From Paenibacillus tepidiphilus (lineage in GTDB: Bacteria; Bacillota; Bacilli; Paenibacillales; Paenibacillaceae): a DNA stretch of 64,000 nt. Under the pieces are notes generated by a model. The model was not told where the DNA came from. It did no database searches and saw only the letters and a list, made by a program, of their open reading frames with translations. The translations under genes and the position numbers were made by a program. This document shows, piece after piece, positions 50,576 to 59,996 of this stretch. Position 1 is the first letter of the stretch; each line of letters starts with the position of its first letter. The stretch spans positions 62,001 through 126,000 of the forward strand of contig NZ_VWRQ01000010.1 of the NCBI RefSeq assembly GCF_008635795.1, written 5' to 3'.

Positions 50576-51634
50576 ATGAATCCACAGGCATCTGCCGAAG
50601 CCGGGCTCACCCGCGGTATGGAAGCGCCTAAGCTACGTTCCCGCCCTTGGGCGGCAACGCTGATCCTGATAGGCGGTCTGCTTGCGCTCGCATTGGGTGT
50701 GGCTGTCTCGGTTTCGTTCGGAGCAGCCGATATCAAGCTGTCCGTGGTATGGACATCAATCTTCCACTTTAATCCGGATCTTACGGATCATCAGGTGATC
50801 CGCGAGGTCCGCTTGCCGCGGGTGCTGGGCGGGGTAATGATCGGCGCCGCATTCGCCGTGGCCGGCGCGATTATGCAGGGCATGACCCGCAATCCGCTGG
50901 CGGATTCGGGACTTATGGGGATCAATTCCGGTGCAGGCTTCGCCCTTGCGCTGTGCTTTGCATTCCTGCCGAATTTGCCGTTCATGTACCTTGTTCTGTA
51001 TTCCTTTATCGGGGCTGGAGCCGGGGCGGGCATTGTCTACGGGATCGGCTCCATGGCCAGGGGCGGACTTACGCCGGCCCGGCTGGTGCTGGCGGGTGCG
51101 GCGTTCAGTGCGCTGCTCACGGCGCTCAGCGAGGGTATCGCCCTCTATTTCCGGATTGGCCAAGACCTGGCCTTCTGGTATGCGGGCGGGCTTGCCGGCA
51201 CATCCTGGCTGCAGCTGCAAGTGATGTCTCCCTGGATTGTGGCTGCAATCCTCGCGGCCGTTGCTTTGTCGCGTTCCGTTACCATGCTCAGTCTCGGTGA
51301 GGAGGTGGCCAAGGGACTCGGACAACGCACGACACTGGTGAAGATAGCCGGAACGGTGATTGTCCTGGTGCTGGCCGGTTCCTCGGTGTCGGTAGTGGGA
51401 GCGGTGGGCTTCATCGGGCTGATGGTTCCCCATCTGACCCGCTATCTGGTCGGCGTGGACTACCGCTGGATTATTCCCTGCTCCGCAGTCCTCGGCAGCT
51501 TGCTGGTTGTATTCGCCGATCTGGCGGCACGGATGGTCAATCCGCCGTCGGAAACGCCGGTCGGCGCCATCATCTCCTTGGTCGGAGTACCGTTCTTTCT
51601 GTATCTGGCCCGCAAAGAAAGAAGGGAGCTGTGA
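50576..51634 (+). CDS. ferric-siderophore ABC permease (FecCD family), subunit 1
   Basis: A 352-residue BtuC-fold permease with about nine to ten helices. Seen: VREVRLPRVLGGVMIGAAFAVAGAIMQGMTRNPLADSGLMGINSGAGFAL, the family core, and the C-terminal GAVGFIGLMVPHLTRYLVG...PVGAIISLVGVPFFLYL. The ATG at 50576 has AAGGGTGA upstream. The stop codon overlaps the leader of the second permease. The binding protein and ATPase are not encoded in the window. Confidence 0.95.
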   Translation: MNPQASAEAGLTRGMEAPKLRSRPWAATLILIGGLLALALGVAVSVSFGAADIKLSVVWTSIFHFNPDLTDHQVIREVRLPRVLGGVMIGAAFAVAGAIMQGMTRNPLADSGLMGINSGAGFALALCFAFLPNLPFMYLVLYSFIGAGAGAGIVYGIGSMARGGLTPARLVLAGAAFSALLTALSEGIALYFRIGQDLAFWYAGGLAGTSWLQLQVMSPWIVAAILAAVALSRSVTMLSLGEEVAKGLGQRTTLVKIAGTVIVLVLAGSSVSVVGAVGFIGLMVPHLTRYLVGVDYRWIIPCSAVLGSLLVVFADLAARMVNPPSETPVGAIISLVGVPFFLYLARKERREL

Positions 51635-51636
51635 GC

Positions 51637-52671
51637 ATGCCGAGAATTGCCGCCTTGGACTATCATTCCCAAAGACGCAAGCGCGGGCTGGCGGTGATGT
51701 CCATACTGTCCATCCTGGTTGTGCTGATGTTTATCGTAAGTATGAATACCGGATACATACGGCTGACTCCTATGGAGCTGCTGAATACATTGCTTGGCAG
51801 GGGCACGGACAAGCAGGAGCTGATCCTGCTGCAGTTCCGGCTGCCCCGGATTGTTATTTCTGTGCTGATCGGTGCGGCCCTGGCCGTATCCGGCGCAGTA
51901 ATGCAGGGGGTCTTCCGCAACGACCTGGCCGATCCCGGTATCCTTGGCATCAATGCCGGGGCGGGGCTGATGGTCATGCTGCTGATTTCCTTTTATCCTA
52001 CAGCATCTGCGGCGCCGGCCTACGTGCTGCCGCTGATGGCTTTTGTCGGGGCGGGAGCTACTGCAATACTGATCTATGCGCTTTCCTATAAGCGGCATGA
52101 AGGCATAAAGCCGATCCGCCTCCTGCTGACCGGGGTGGCAGTGGCCTCCGGCATCAGCGCGGCGATGATCGTGCTAACGCTGCGACTGGATCCCGACAAA
52201 TACCAGTTTGTCGCCACCTGGCTGGCCGGCAGCATTTGGGGCACCAGCTGGAAATATGTATTGTCGCTGCTGCCCTGGGTGGTTATCCTGCTGCCTTATG
52301 TCATTTACAAGGCGCGTGTTATGAATGTGCTGAATCTGGGGGAACAGACGGCGACCGGGCTTGGCGCCCATGTACCGGGAGAGCAGTTCCGCCTGCTGGC
52401 TGCGGCGGTGGGGCTGGCAGCGGCCAGTGTCGCCGTCAGCGGCGGAATCGGCTTTGTCGGCCTGGTCGGGCCGCATCTCGCCCGGAGGCTGGTCGGGCCG
52501 AAAGCGCAGCTGATGCTGCCGGTTTCGGCACTGCTCGGCGCGCTGCTGGTGATTACCGCCGACACGGTCGGCCGCCGGATTATGCAGCCGTCGGAGATTC
52601 CTACAGGCATTGTTGTCGCTGTGATCGGCGCACCTTATTTTCTATATTTGCTGGCCCGTACCAAAGCCTGA
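51637..52671 (+). CDS. ferric-siderophore ABC permease (FecCD family), subunit 2
   Basis: A 344-residue BtuC-fold permease that pairs with the preceding one, as in FecC/FecD, FeuB/FeuC and FhuB/FhuG. Seen: FRLPRIVISVLIGAALAVSGAVMQGVFRNDLADPGILGINAGAGL and GIGFVGLVGPHLARRLVG...PTGIVVAVIGAPYFLYLL. The ATG at 51637 has GGGAG eight bases upstream; the GTG at 51631 is too close to the ribosome site. The next gene is a flavoprotein 50 bases downstream. Confidence 0.95.
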   Translation: MPRIAALDYHSQRRKRGLAVMSILSILVVLMFIVSMNTGYIRLTPMELLNTLLGRGTDKQELILLQFRLPRIVISVLIGAALAVSGAVMQGVFRNDLADPGILGINAGAGLMVMLLISFYPTASAAPAYVLPLMAFVGAGATAILIYALSYKRHEGIKPIRLLLTGVAVASGISAAMIVLTLRLDPDKYQFVATWLAGSIWGTSWKYVLSLLPWVVILLPYVIYKARVMNVLNLGEQTATGLGAHVPGEQFRLLAAAVGLAAASVAVSGGIGFVGLVGPHLARRLVGPKAQLMLPVSALLGALLVITADTVGRRIMQPSEIPTGIVVAVIGAPYFLYLLARTKA

Positions 52672-52721
52672 GCCTGAACCAGAACTGAAAGTGCAAGATT
52701 TCATCTTATGGAGGGATAGAC

Positions 52722-53759
52722 ATGAGCGAGCAACTGGAATTATTTGATGTGACCATTATCGGCGGCGGACCCGCCGGGATGTATACTGCCTTTTACAGCG
52801 GAATGCGGGATTTGAAGACCAAGCTGATCGAAGCGAAGGAGGAGCTGGGCGGGCGTATGCTGATTTACCCGGAGAAGGTCATCTGGGATGTCGGCGGCGT
52901 CACCCCGATTCTCTGCGGACAGCTGATCCAGCAGCTGGAGCAGCAGGCCCGCACCTTTGATCCGACCATCGTTCTCGGGCAGCAAATCGTAGAGCAGGAA
53001 CGGCAGGAGGACGGAACCTACATTCTAACTTCGGCTACGGGAGAGCGGCACTGGACGCGGACAGTGATTCTGGCCATCGGCTATGGCATTCTGCAGATGG
53101 CCAAGCTGGAGATTGAAGGGGCAGAGCGTTATGAGGTCACGAACCTGCACTATACCGTACAGGAGCTTGAGCCGTTCCGCGGCAAAGCCGTACTGATCTC
53201 CGGAGGCGGGGATTCTGCGGTCGATTGGGCCAATGCCCTGGAAGGCATCGCTTCCAGCGTAACCGTCGTGCACCGGCGGGAGAAGTTCGGCGGCCATGAG
53301 AAGAATGTCGCGAAGATGAAAGCCTCCTCCGTGCAGATCAAGGTGCCGTACGCAGTGAGCCAGCTGCACAGCACGAGCGGTGAGACCATTGACACCGTCA
53401 CAATCAAGCACACGGAGACAGGGGAAACTGAGCTTCTGCAGGTAGACGCCGTGGTTGTCAATCACGGTCTGAAGAGCGACTTCGGGCCGCTGCGGGAATG
53501 GGGTCTCGACATGGGCGACTGGTGCGTAAGCGTCAGCGGCCGTCTGGAGACGAATCTGCCGGGCATCTTTGCGGCGGGAGATTTCGTCGATTACAGCAGC
53601 AAGGTCCGTCTCATCGCCGGTACCTTCACCGACGCTGTGCTGGCGCTGAACAGCGCCAAGCTCTACATGGACCCGGACGCCCCCCATGCGGCTTATGTCT
53701 CTTCGCATAACGACCGTTTCAAGGAGAAGAACAAAGCGCTTGGACTTACCGCAGAATAA
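52722..53759 (+). CDS. ferredoxin--NADP reductase type 2-like flavoprotein (YumC family)
   Basis: A 345-residue thioredoxin-reductase-like enzyme without the CXXC pair. Seen: FAD motif [22 protein letters not shown] motif [15 protein letters not shown] with [12 protein letters not shown], and the second FAD motif [33 protein letters not shown]. This is the Bacillus YumC/TrxR-like FNR type. GGAGG precedes the ATG. It is the third gene of a Fur-box operon, so the enzyme may reduce imported ferric siderophore or supply reduced ferredoxin. That role is inferred from context. Confidence 0.9.
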   Translation: MSEQLELFDVTIIGGGPAGMYTAFYSGMRDLKTKLIEAKEELGGRMLIYPEKVIWDVGGVTPILCGQLIQQLEQQARTFDPTIVLGQQIVEQERQEDGTYILTSATGERHWTRTVILAIGYGILQMAKLEIEGAERYEVTNLHYTVQELEPFRGKAVLISGGGDSAVDWANALEGIASSVTVVHRREKFGGHEKNVAKMKASSVQIKVPYAVSQLHSTSGETIDTVTIKHTETGETELLQVDAVVVNHGLKSDFGPLREWGLDMGDWCVSVSGRLETNLPGIFAAGDFVDYSSKVRLIAGTFTDAVLALNSAKLYMDPDAPHAAYVSSHNDRFKEKNKALGLTAE

Positions 53760-53781
53760 CGTATTACATCACCATGAACTT

Positions 53782-53826
53782 AAGACCGCACTGCCGCATA
53801 TAAACAGCGGCGGTGCGGTCTTTTTG
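53782..53826 (+). terminator. terminator of the iron operon
   Basis: AAGACCGCAC and GTGCGGTCTT arms with an inner GCCGC...GCGGC stem, followed by TTTTTG. Confidence 0.9.
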
Positions 53827-53921
53827 CCATGGAATGGGAAGCCTCACGGTATCCGCGCCGATTCCATGAATTGCATAAAACGGGGCTTAGAGGCGAATAG
53901 TAATGGCAGGAGGTGCCGGAA

Positions 53922-55469
53922 ATGCCTATTCGCAAAGCAGCTAACAAGCCGGAAGGAAACGGTGACCGCGGCAAGCAGTCCCCGCTTTCCGCAGCTCTGG
54001 AAGACACGGTGGAGCAGGTCCGTTCGAGACTCGGCAACAGCCCCGATCTGGTTATCCGCAATTACAAATCTATCATAAATGAAGTGCCGATTGCGGCTCT
54101 GTACATCAATGCCATAACCGATAAGAATCTGGTCGATGCTTTTGTCGAGCAAGCGATGGCGTTCGAGTTCCCGGGAGAAGGCGTAGCTATTCCGTCAGCT
54201 CCGGAGGACATATACAGCTATATGAAAGATAAAGCAGTCAGCACCGGCAAGGAAAAGGTGATCGAGGATCTGAATAGCCTCCTGGAGGCGCTGCTTTCCG
54301 GAGATACGGTGCTGCTCGTCGACGGCATTGCCGAAGCGCTCAGCGGCATGACCAGCGGCGGGGAATCCCGGGCCATCTCCGAGGCGGCTACGCAGGTGTC
54401 GATCCGGGGCTCCAAGGAAGCATTTACAGAGGGGCTGGGCACCAATATAGCGCTGGTGCGCCGCAGAATCAAGAGCCCCGATTTGTGGCTGGAGACGATG
54501 ACAGTCGGCCGTGTTACCCGTACGGACATGACGATGATGTATATGCACGGCTTGGCGGACGAAGGGGCCGTGCAGAACCTGCGGGATAAGCTGAAGGCGA
54601 TCGACGCTGATTCGATTCTGGAATCGGGCTATATTGAGCAGCTGCTGGAAGAGAACCGCTTCTCGCCTTTTCCGACGCTGTACAATACCGAGCGGCCCGA
54701 CAGTGTGGCAGGCAACCTGCTGGAGGGACGGATCGCCCTGCTGATTGACGGGACACCGTTTGCGTTGATTTTGCCTGCAACCTTCTTTGTATTTATGCAC
54801 ACCGTTGAAGATTACTATCAGCGCTATGATATTTCCACCATGATCCGGGTGCTGCGGCTGATCTGTCTGGTGATCTCCCTGTTTGGTCCGGCCATCTTCG
54901 TCGCGGCGCTTAATTTCCATCAGGAGATGATTCCGACGCCGCTGCTCATCAATCTGGCCTCGCAGCGGGAAGGGGTCCCGTTTCCGACGTTCATCGAGGC
55001 GCTGATGATGGAATTCACCTTTGAAATTATCCGTGAGGCCGGAATCCGCATGCCCTCGCCAATCGGCCAGACGGTGTCGATCATCGGCGGCCTCGTGCTC
55101 GGGCAGGCTGCGGTGCAGGCGGGTATTGTCTCGCCGGCAATGGTTATCGTAGTCTCGCTGACGGGGATTTGCAGCTTTACCACCCCCGCTTTTAATATGG
55201 CGCTTTCCATCCGGGTCCTGCGATTTGGCATTATGTTCGCCGGGGCGTTTATGGGACTCTACGGCATTGCCATCGTCGGTTTGATGCTGGTAGCCCATAT
55301 GTGCAGCCTGCGCTCGCTTGGTGTGCCTTATATGTCACCGATTGCGCCGTTTGCGCCCGGAGACCAGAAGGATGTGCTGGTGCGGATCCCGCTGCATTTC
55401 ATGAAGACGCGGCCGCGCCTGACCCGCAACAAGCAGGGCAAACGGCAGCCGGGACCGGATGCGTCATGA
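53922..55469 (+). CDS. spore germination receptor subunit A (GerA family)
   Basis: A 515-residue inner-spore-membrane protein. A soluble N-terminal domain (about 1-270, with SPDLVIRNYKSI, GDTVLLVDG, SRAISEAATQVSIRGSKEAFTE) precedes four to five membrane helices (about 285-460), including IPTPLLINLASQREGVPFPTFIEALMMEFTFEIIREAGIRMPSPIGQTVSIIGGLVLGQAAVQAGIVSP. All family motifs are present. GGAGG lies upstream of the ATG at 53922. First gene of a gerA-gerC-gerB operon; it overlaps gerC by four bases. The germinant is unknown. Confidence 0.96.
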   Translation: MPIRKAANKPEGNGDRGKQSPLSAALEDTVEQVRSRLGNSPDLVIRNYKSIINEVPIAALYINAITDKNLVDAFVEQAMAFEFPGEGVAIPSAPEDIYSYMKDKAVSTGKEKVIEDLNSLLEALLSGDTVLLVDGIAEALSGMTSGGESRAISEAATQVSIRGSKEAFTEGLGTNIALVRRRIKSPDLWLETMTVGRVTRTDMTMMYMHGLADEGAVQNLRDKLKAIDADSILESGYIEQLLEENRFSPFPTLYNTERPDSVAGNLLEGRIALLIDGTPFALILPATFFVFMHTVEDYYQRYDISTMIRVLRLICLVISLFGPAIFVAALNFHQEMIPTPLLINLASQREGVPFPTFIEALMMEFTFEIIREAGIRMPSPIGQTVSIIGGLVLGQAAVQAGIVSPAMVIVVSLTGICSFTTPAFNMALSIRVLRFGIMFAGAFMGLYGIAIVGLMLVAHMCSLRSLGVPYMSPIAPFAPGDQKDVLVRIPLHFMKTRPRLTRNKQGKRQPGPDAS

Positions 55470-56671
55470 GCAGTAGATGGATTCGCTTGCTTGCAGCACT
55501 ACTTGCAATGTCTACCGCACTGACAGGTTGTTACAACAGCCGTGAGCTCAATGAGCTGGCGATTGTCAGCGGGATCGGAATTGATCTGGTTCCCGGCAAG
55601 CAGGAATACAAAGTTTCCTTTCAGATCGTAAATCCCAACTCTACACCGACAACGGTCAGTCCCGGAAGCGGGCTGCCTGCCATTATCGTCATCTCGGCGA
55701 CGGACGATACGGTATTCGGTGCGCTGCGCAAAGCGTCCAAGCGTGCCACCAGACAGCTCTTCTTTGCCCATGCCCAGATGGTGGCCATCGGTGAGCCGCT
55801 GGCCCGGCAGGGCATCAACCATGTCTTTGATATCTTTGAACGCTCGCATGAGCTGCGTCTCAATTCCGCCGTGCTGGTGGCCAGAGACACCAGCGCCGAA
55901 GCGCTGCTGAAATTGTTGTCGCCCATTGAAAGCATCTCTACGCTCGGCATCGTGAACAAAGTGCGGAATACTTCAAATGTATGGGGGGAGAACCGGACAA
56001 TCGATGTGTTCGAGATTATCAGCGAAATTGCCGGAGTGGGCGAAATTACGGTCAACGGCTTGCGGATACCCGGAGATCCCGAGGAAGGCAGCAAGAAGTC
56101 CAGTCTGGAACAGTCCGGATTTAAAGGGGGCAACATCATGAGCGGACTGGCTGTACTGAAGGACGGCAAGCTGATTGGCTGGATGGACGGTTCGGAGGCA
56201 AGAGGGACGCAGTGGGTGCTGAATCGCATCAACGAAACTAGCGTCAACGTAGATGTACCCGGCTCCTCCGCGAAGGCGGCCGTCAATATTTTTCATTCCA
56301 GAACTAATGTCAAGGTGAAGCTGATTGAAGAGGTGCCTGTCTTTCATGTCAGCATCCATGAGGAGGGAATTGTCAATGAGGCGGGCGGATTTATTGATTT
56401 CAGCATTAAAGAAACAAGGGACCAGCTGGAAGAAGAATTGAAGGCGAGGACGATCGAAGAAGTGCGGCAGGCCGTGGAGCGCGCCCAGGGGATGAAGAGC
56501 GACATTTTCAATTTCGGCAATGAGCTGAAGCGCACACACCCGCAGGATTGGGAGAAAGTAAAGGACCGCTGGGACAGCGTTTTTGCAAAGGGCAAGCTTG
56601 ACCTCCATGTGGAGTCTTACATCCGGAGTACGGGCATGCGAACCAAAACGTATACCAATCCGGAGCAGTAG
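55466..56671 (+). CDS. Ger(x)C family spore germination lipoprotein
   Basis: A 401-residue C subunit. The signal peptide ends in a lipobox LTGC (Cys about residue 22), followed by YNSRELNELAIVSGIGIDLVPG and RQLFFAHAQMVAIGEPLA. The C-terminal domain contains HEEGIVNEAGGFIDFSI and FGNELKRTHPQDWEKVKDRWDSVFA. The ATG overlaps the gerA stop codon (ATGA). It is needed for receptor assembly in characterised systems. Confidence 0.95.
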   Translation: MSSRWIRLLAALLAMSTALTGCYNSRELNELAIVSGIGIDLVPGKQEYKVSFQIVNPNSTPTTVSPGSGLPAIIVISATDDTVFGALRKASKRATRQLFFAHAQMVAIGEPLARQGINHVFDIFERSHELRLNSAVLVARDTSAEALLKLLSPIESISTLGIVNKVRNTSNVWGENRTIDVFEIISEIAGVGEITVNGLRIPGDPEEGSKKSSLEQSGFKGGNIMSGLAVLKDGKLIGWMDGSEARGTQWVLNRINETSVNVDVPGSSAKAAVNIFHSRTNVKVKLIEEVPVFHVSIHEEGIVNEAGGFIDFSIKETRDQLEEELKARTIEEVRQAVERAQGMKSDIFNFGNELKRTHPQDWEKVKDRWDSVFAKGKLDLHVESYIRSTGMRTKTYTNPEQ

Positions 56672-56702
56672 ATGTCTTAAGGGCAGCAGGGAGAACCGTG
56701 AT

Positions 56703-57800
56703 ATGAGAAAGGAAGCCATAGGACCATTTCAACTATTCGCCATGATTGTTCTGTTCGAGCTGGGAACGGCACTGGTGGTGCCCATCGGTCTGGAAAGCGG
56801 GCATGCCGTCTGGCTGGCCATTCTGCTTGCCCTTCCCGGCGGAATTATACTTGTGCTGATTTACGGGTATCTGTACAAGCAATTCCCGGATCTGACGATC
56901 AGCGGCTATATGCGGCGTATTCTCGGCAGGGCAGCCGGATGGCCGCTTGCACTGCTGATCGTACCGGTCTTTCTGTACAACGGCTCGCGCAACCTGCGCG
57001 AAGCGGGCGATCTGCTGATCTCCGCCTCCTATGACAAGACACCCGTCATCATCATCAACTCCATCATGGTGATTGCGGTCATGTACATCCTCTATATGGG
57101 AATTGAGGTGTTTGCACGCACGGCGGAGATTTATTTTATCGTTGTGGTTATTATGGGGCTGATTTGCGCTTTCGTGGTGATTGCCGCCGGTTTGGTAAAG
57201 CTGGATAACCTGTTCCCGGTTCTTCCGGGACAATGGCTGGAGGCGCTGCAGTCGGCCTATCCGAACATCTTGATTTTTCCATACGGAGAGCTGGTATGCT
57301 TCACCACGATTCTGCCCCATTTCACGGCCAAACGGAAGGTGAACGGGGTGGCGGTTGCTGCGCTGGTGCTAAGCTCGCTCATGCTCGGCTTCACACATGC
57401 ACTGGAGATGTCAGTGCTGGGACCGGATATTTACAGCCGGACGACCTTTCCCATGTTTACGACAATTACGCTGGTGAATGTGGCGAATTTTATCCAGCGC
57501 CTCGACGCCTTTGTCATTCTGACGCTGATCTTCGGTGTCTTCTTCAAAATGTCGATTTACTGCTATGCCGCTGTCTCGATAACGGCGGATCTGTTCCGGA
57601 TTAAGGATACGCACCGGCTGGTGCTTCCCGTAGGCGTGGTGGTGCTGCTCAGTTCTTTTGTCAGCGCTGAGGATTATCCGGCCCATATGGCCGACGGTAT
57701 CGTGTTCCTGGAGAAGATCCTGCCGATTCCGTGCGCGGTCATTCCCATACTTCTGTATGTGGTGCACCGGCTGCGTCTGAGGTTCAAGCTGTACCGGTAG
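56703..57800 (+). CDS. spore germination receptor subunit B (GerAB/YndE-type permease)
   Basis: A 365-residue APC-fold membrane protein with about ten helices, beginning MRKEAIGPFQLFAMIVLFELGTALVVPIG and containing NLREAGDLL and ILIFPYGELVCFTTILPHF, typical of GerAB proteins. GGGAG lies nine bases upstream of the ATG; the longer upstream frame overlaps gerC and lacks a ribosome site. It is the likely germinant-binding subunit. Confidence 0.94.
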   Translation: MRKEAIGPFQLFAMIVLFELGTALVVPIGLESGHAVWLAILLALPGGIILVLIYGYLYKQFPDLTISGYMRRILGRAAGWPLALLIVPVFLYNGSRNLREAGDLLISASYDKTPVIIINSIMVIAVMYILYMGIEVFARTAEIYFIVVVIMGLICAFVVIAAGLVKLDNLFPVLPGQWLEALQSAYPNILIFPYGELVCFTTILPHFTAKRKVNGVAVAALVLSSLMLGFTHALEMSVLGPDIYSRTTFPMFTTITLVNVANFIQRLDAFVILTLIFGVFFKMSIYCYAAVSITADLFRIKDTHRLVLPVGVVVLLSSFVSAEDYPAHMADGIVFLEKILPIPCAVIPILLYVVHRLRLRFKLYR

Positions 57801-57811
57801 CTTACAGGCTG

Positions 57812-58030
57812 CTAGCGTCTGCTGCGCTTGTATGCTCCGGTCAGTACGTTAATCAGGGGCAACGATACAAAAATAGCGATACAAATCCCTTCCTGCAAGG
57901 TCGTCGTGGCGAATACATGATCCAAAGAGCGCAGCGAGCCAACCAGGCTCTCTCCTCCAAGAATATCCACGGTAACAATCATTGATAGGGTTAAAGCGGC
58001 TAACAACACGTAGATCAGAAGGATTTTCAC
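57812..58030 (-). CDS. small membrane protein convergent with gerB
   Basis: A 72-residue protein with two hydrophobic helices (about 1-22 and 47-65) and a basic C terminus (AYKRSRR). The start is GTG at 58030 because AAAGGAG sits eight bases upstream; the ATG at 58051 precedes the ribosome site. The stop lies 11 bases from the gerB stop. Not recognised. Confidence 0.6.
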   Translation of the reverse strand: MKILLIYVLLAALTLSMIVTVDILGGESLVGSLRSLDHVFATTTLQEGICIAIFVSLPLINVLTGAYKRSRR

Positions 58031-58233
58031 AGTGCATGCTCCTTTGGGCAAAATAGATGGTTATATGCCGTCTGCCATCCGCCGGCGGTTACCCTAGTAT
58101 TCCCGGACGCATGGTCTGCTACACGCCGCTCCAATCGGCTGTGCCGGCCGCTGCCCGCCTTTGCAGCAAAAGAGCGTTTACCCAGCCTGTCTAACCGGGT
58201 ATTATGGGAGCAGAGGATGAAGGGGGAGAGGCC

Positions 58234-58590
58234 ATGACGACCTGGAATTTACAGGGCACGCTTAACCATTTGCTGATCTGCGGCGGAAGCAGCTGCCGGA
58301 AGCGCAAGGGAGAAGAGGTTGCGGAGGCGATCGAGCATGAGATTGAAAAACAGGGCGCCGAAGGTCTGATCCATACAACGGTGACCCGCTGCAACGGCCG
58401 GTGTTCGGATGCCTGTGTGGTTATCTCTTATCCGGAAGGCGTCTGGTACAAGGAGATGACCCCGAAGAGCGGCAAAGCGCTTGTCCGGAAGCTGCTGAAG
58501 GGTGAACGTCTGGACGAGCAGGTGCTCTATACCTATGAAGGAGGGCTTTCCGCTGTGGATGAGCGGGGAACCAAGGGGAAGAAGAAGTAA
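58234..58590 (+). CDS. thioredoxin-like [2Fe-2S] ferredoxin
   Basis: A 118-residue protein with the thioredoxin-fold ferredoxin cysteine pattern HLLICGGSSCRKRKG and TRCNGRCSDACVVISYPEG (Cys ligands in CGGSSC and CNGRCSDAC). Electron carriers of this type resemble the NuoE/HoxE-type Fe-S domain. The ATG at 58234 has GGGGGAGAGG upstream. The redox partner is unknown. Confidence 0.88.
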   Translation: MTTWNLQGTLNHLLICGGSSCRKRKGEEVAEAIEHEIEKQGAEGLIHTTVTRCNGRCSDACVVISYPEGVWYKEMTPKSGKALVRKLLKGERLDEQVLYTYEGGLSAVDERGTKGKKK

Positions 58591-58790
58591 AGTAGTGGCT
58601 GCGCCTACCGCCGATGCATCGGCGGTTTTGCTGTGCCGGTGTGTCTGTTCATTACCCGCAATATTAACGGCGGTGTGTATTTGCGTTAGCATGAGCGGAC
58701 ATTTGACTTGAAACTCCCGCTTCACTATGCTATTAACAGATGTGTTTGCAATACAAGAGCCGCAGAGGAATGAAGGGGGAACCATTACTG

Positions 58791-59996
58791 ATGGAGAGGC
58801 TGCAAGTCTGGCCGGATAAATTCAAGAGATTTTTTCTGAATAACAAGTTTGTCGTTTCACTGCTGATTGTGCTGCTGGTTGGCGTGAATATTCTGGTATT
58901 CTCCAAGGTGCCGTTTATTTTCAAGCCGATTTCGGTGCTGCTGCACACGGTGGCTGCGCCGCTGCTGCTGTCGGGCATCGCTTATTATCTGCTGAACCCG
59001 CTGGTGGACCGGATGGAGAAACGCAGCAAGATTGGGCGTACCTATGGCATTGTTATCCTCTTCTTGCTCATTGCCGGGATTATCACGCTGATACTGCTGA
59101 CGGTCATTCCGATTATCCGCACCCAGGTGCTTGGCCTGATTGATAATTTTCCGAAATACAGCGAACAAATTCAGCAGGAATTCTTCCATTGGACCGGCAG
59201 TGATTTGTATGACCGGATTCAGGAGAATGTCGGTACTGATTTCAGTGATCTTACGAGCAAAGTGACGGATTGGGGGACCTCTTTCCTTAACGATGCCGTG
59301 ACCGGTGTAGGCAGCTTCGTAGGTGCGGTCACTGAAGCGGTACTGGCGCTCGTCACCACTCCGTTTATTCTGTTCTACCTGCTCCGCGACGGCAAGAAGC
59401 TGCCGGATTACCTGCTGCACTTTATTCCGAACAACCTGCAGCCGCAGACTCGCGGTGTGATGAAGGAAATGAACCACAAGATTGCTTCCTACATACGCGG
59501 ACAGATTATTGTCAGCTGCTGCATCGGGGCACTGCTATACATCGGGTACCTGATCATCGGGCTGGATTATGCGCTGGTGCTGGCAATTGTCGCCGCCTGT
59601 ACAGCCGTCGTGCCCTATCTGGGCCCGGCCATTGCTATCACGCCTGCCTTGATCGTGGCGATGGTAACCTCGCCGTTCATGCTGCTGAAGATGGTGTTCG
59701 TATGGACTGCCGTCCAGCTGATCGAAGGCAAATTCATCTCCCCGCAGATTATGGGCAAGTCGCTCAGAGTACATCCGATTACGATTATTTTTGTCATTAT
59801 TTTTGCCGGTAAAATGTTCGGCGTGCTCGGCATCATTCTGGCGGTTCCGGGCTATGCGGTGCTGAAAGTGGTCGTTACCCATGCCTATCAGTGGTTCCGG
59901 TTCCGTTCGGGGCTATACGAGAATCCTCCGGTTACCGCGACTCTTCCGGAGGCCCCGGCCGTTCCGGTTACAGAAAGGGAGAAACGAAATGATTGA
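58791..59996 (+). CDS. AI-2E family transporter (PerM/YdiK-like)
   Basis: A 401-residue membrane protein with about seven to eight helices. Family features seen include LLSGIAYYLLNPLVDRME, a long extracytoplasmic segment (about 120-195), FILFYLLRDGKKLPDYL, and PYLGPAIAITPALIVAMVTSP with QLIEGKFISPQIMGKSLRVHPITIIF. Despite the name, substrates of Gram-positive members are mostly unknown; some act in Na+/H+ or pH tolerance. The ATG at 58791 has AAGGGGG upstream. It overlaps the esterase gene by eight bases. Confidence 0.93.
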   Translation: MERLQVWPDKFKRFFLNNKFVVSLLIVLLVGVNILVFSKVPFIFKPISVLLHTVAAPLLLSGIAYYLLNPLVDRMEKRSKIGRTYGIVILFLLIAGIITLILLTVIPIIRTQVLGLIDNFPKYSEQIQQEFFHWTGSDLYDRIQENVGTDFSDLTSKVTDWGTSFLNDAVTGVGSFVGAVTEAVLALVTTPFILFYLLRDGKKLPDYLLHFIPNNLQPQTRGVMKEMNHKIASYIRGQIIVSCCIGALLYIGYLIIGLDYALVLAIVAACTAVVPYLGPAIAITPALIVAMVTSPFMLLKMVFVWTAVQLIEGKFISPQIMGKSLRVHPITIIFVIIFAGKMFGVLGIILAVPGYAVLKVVVTHAYQWFRFRSGLYENPPVTATLPEAPAVPVTEREKRND

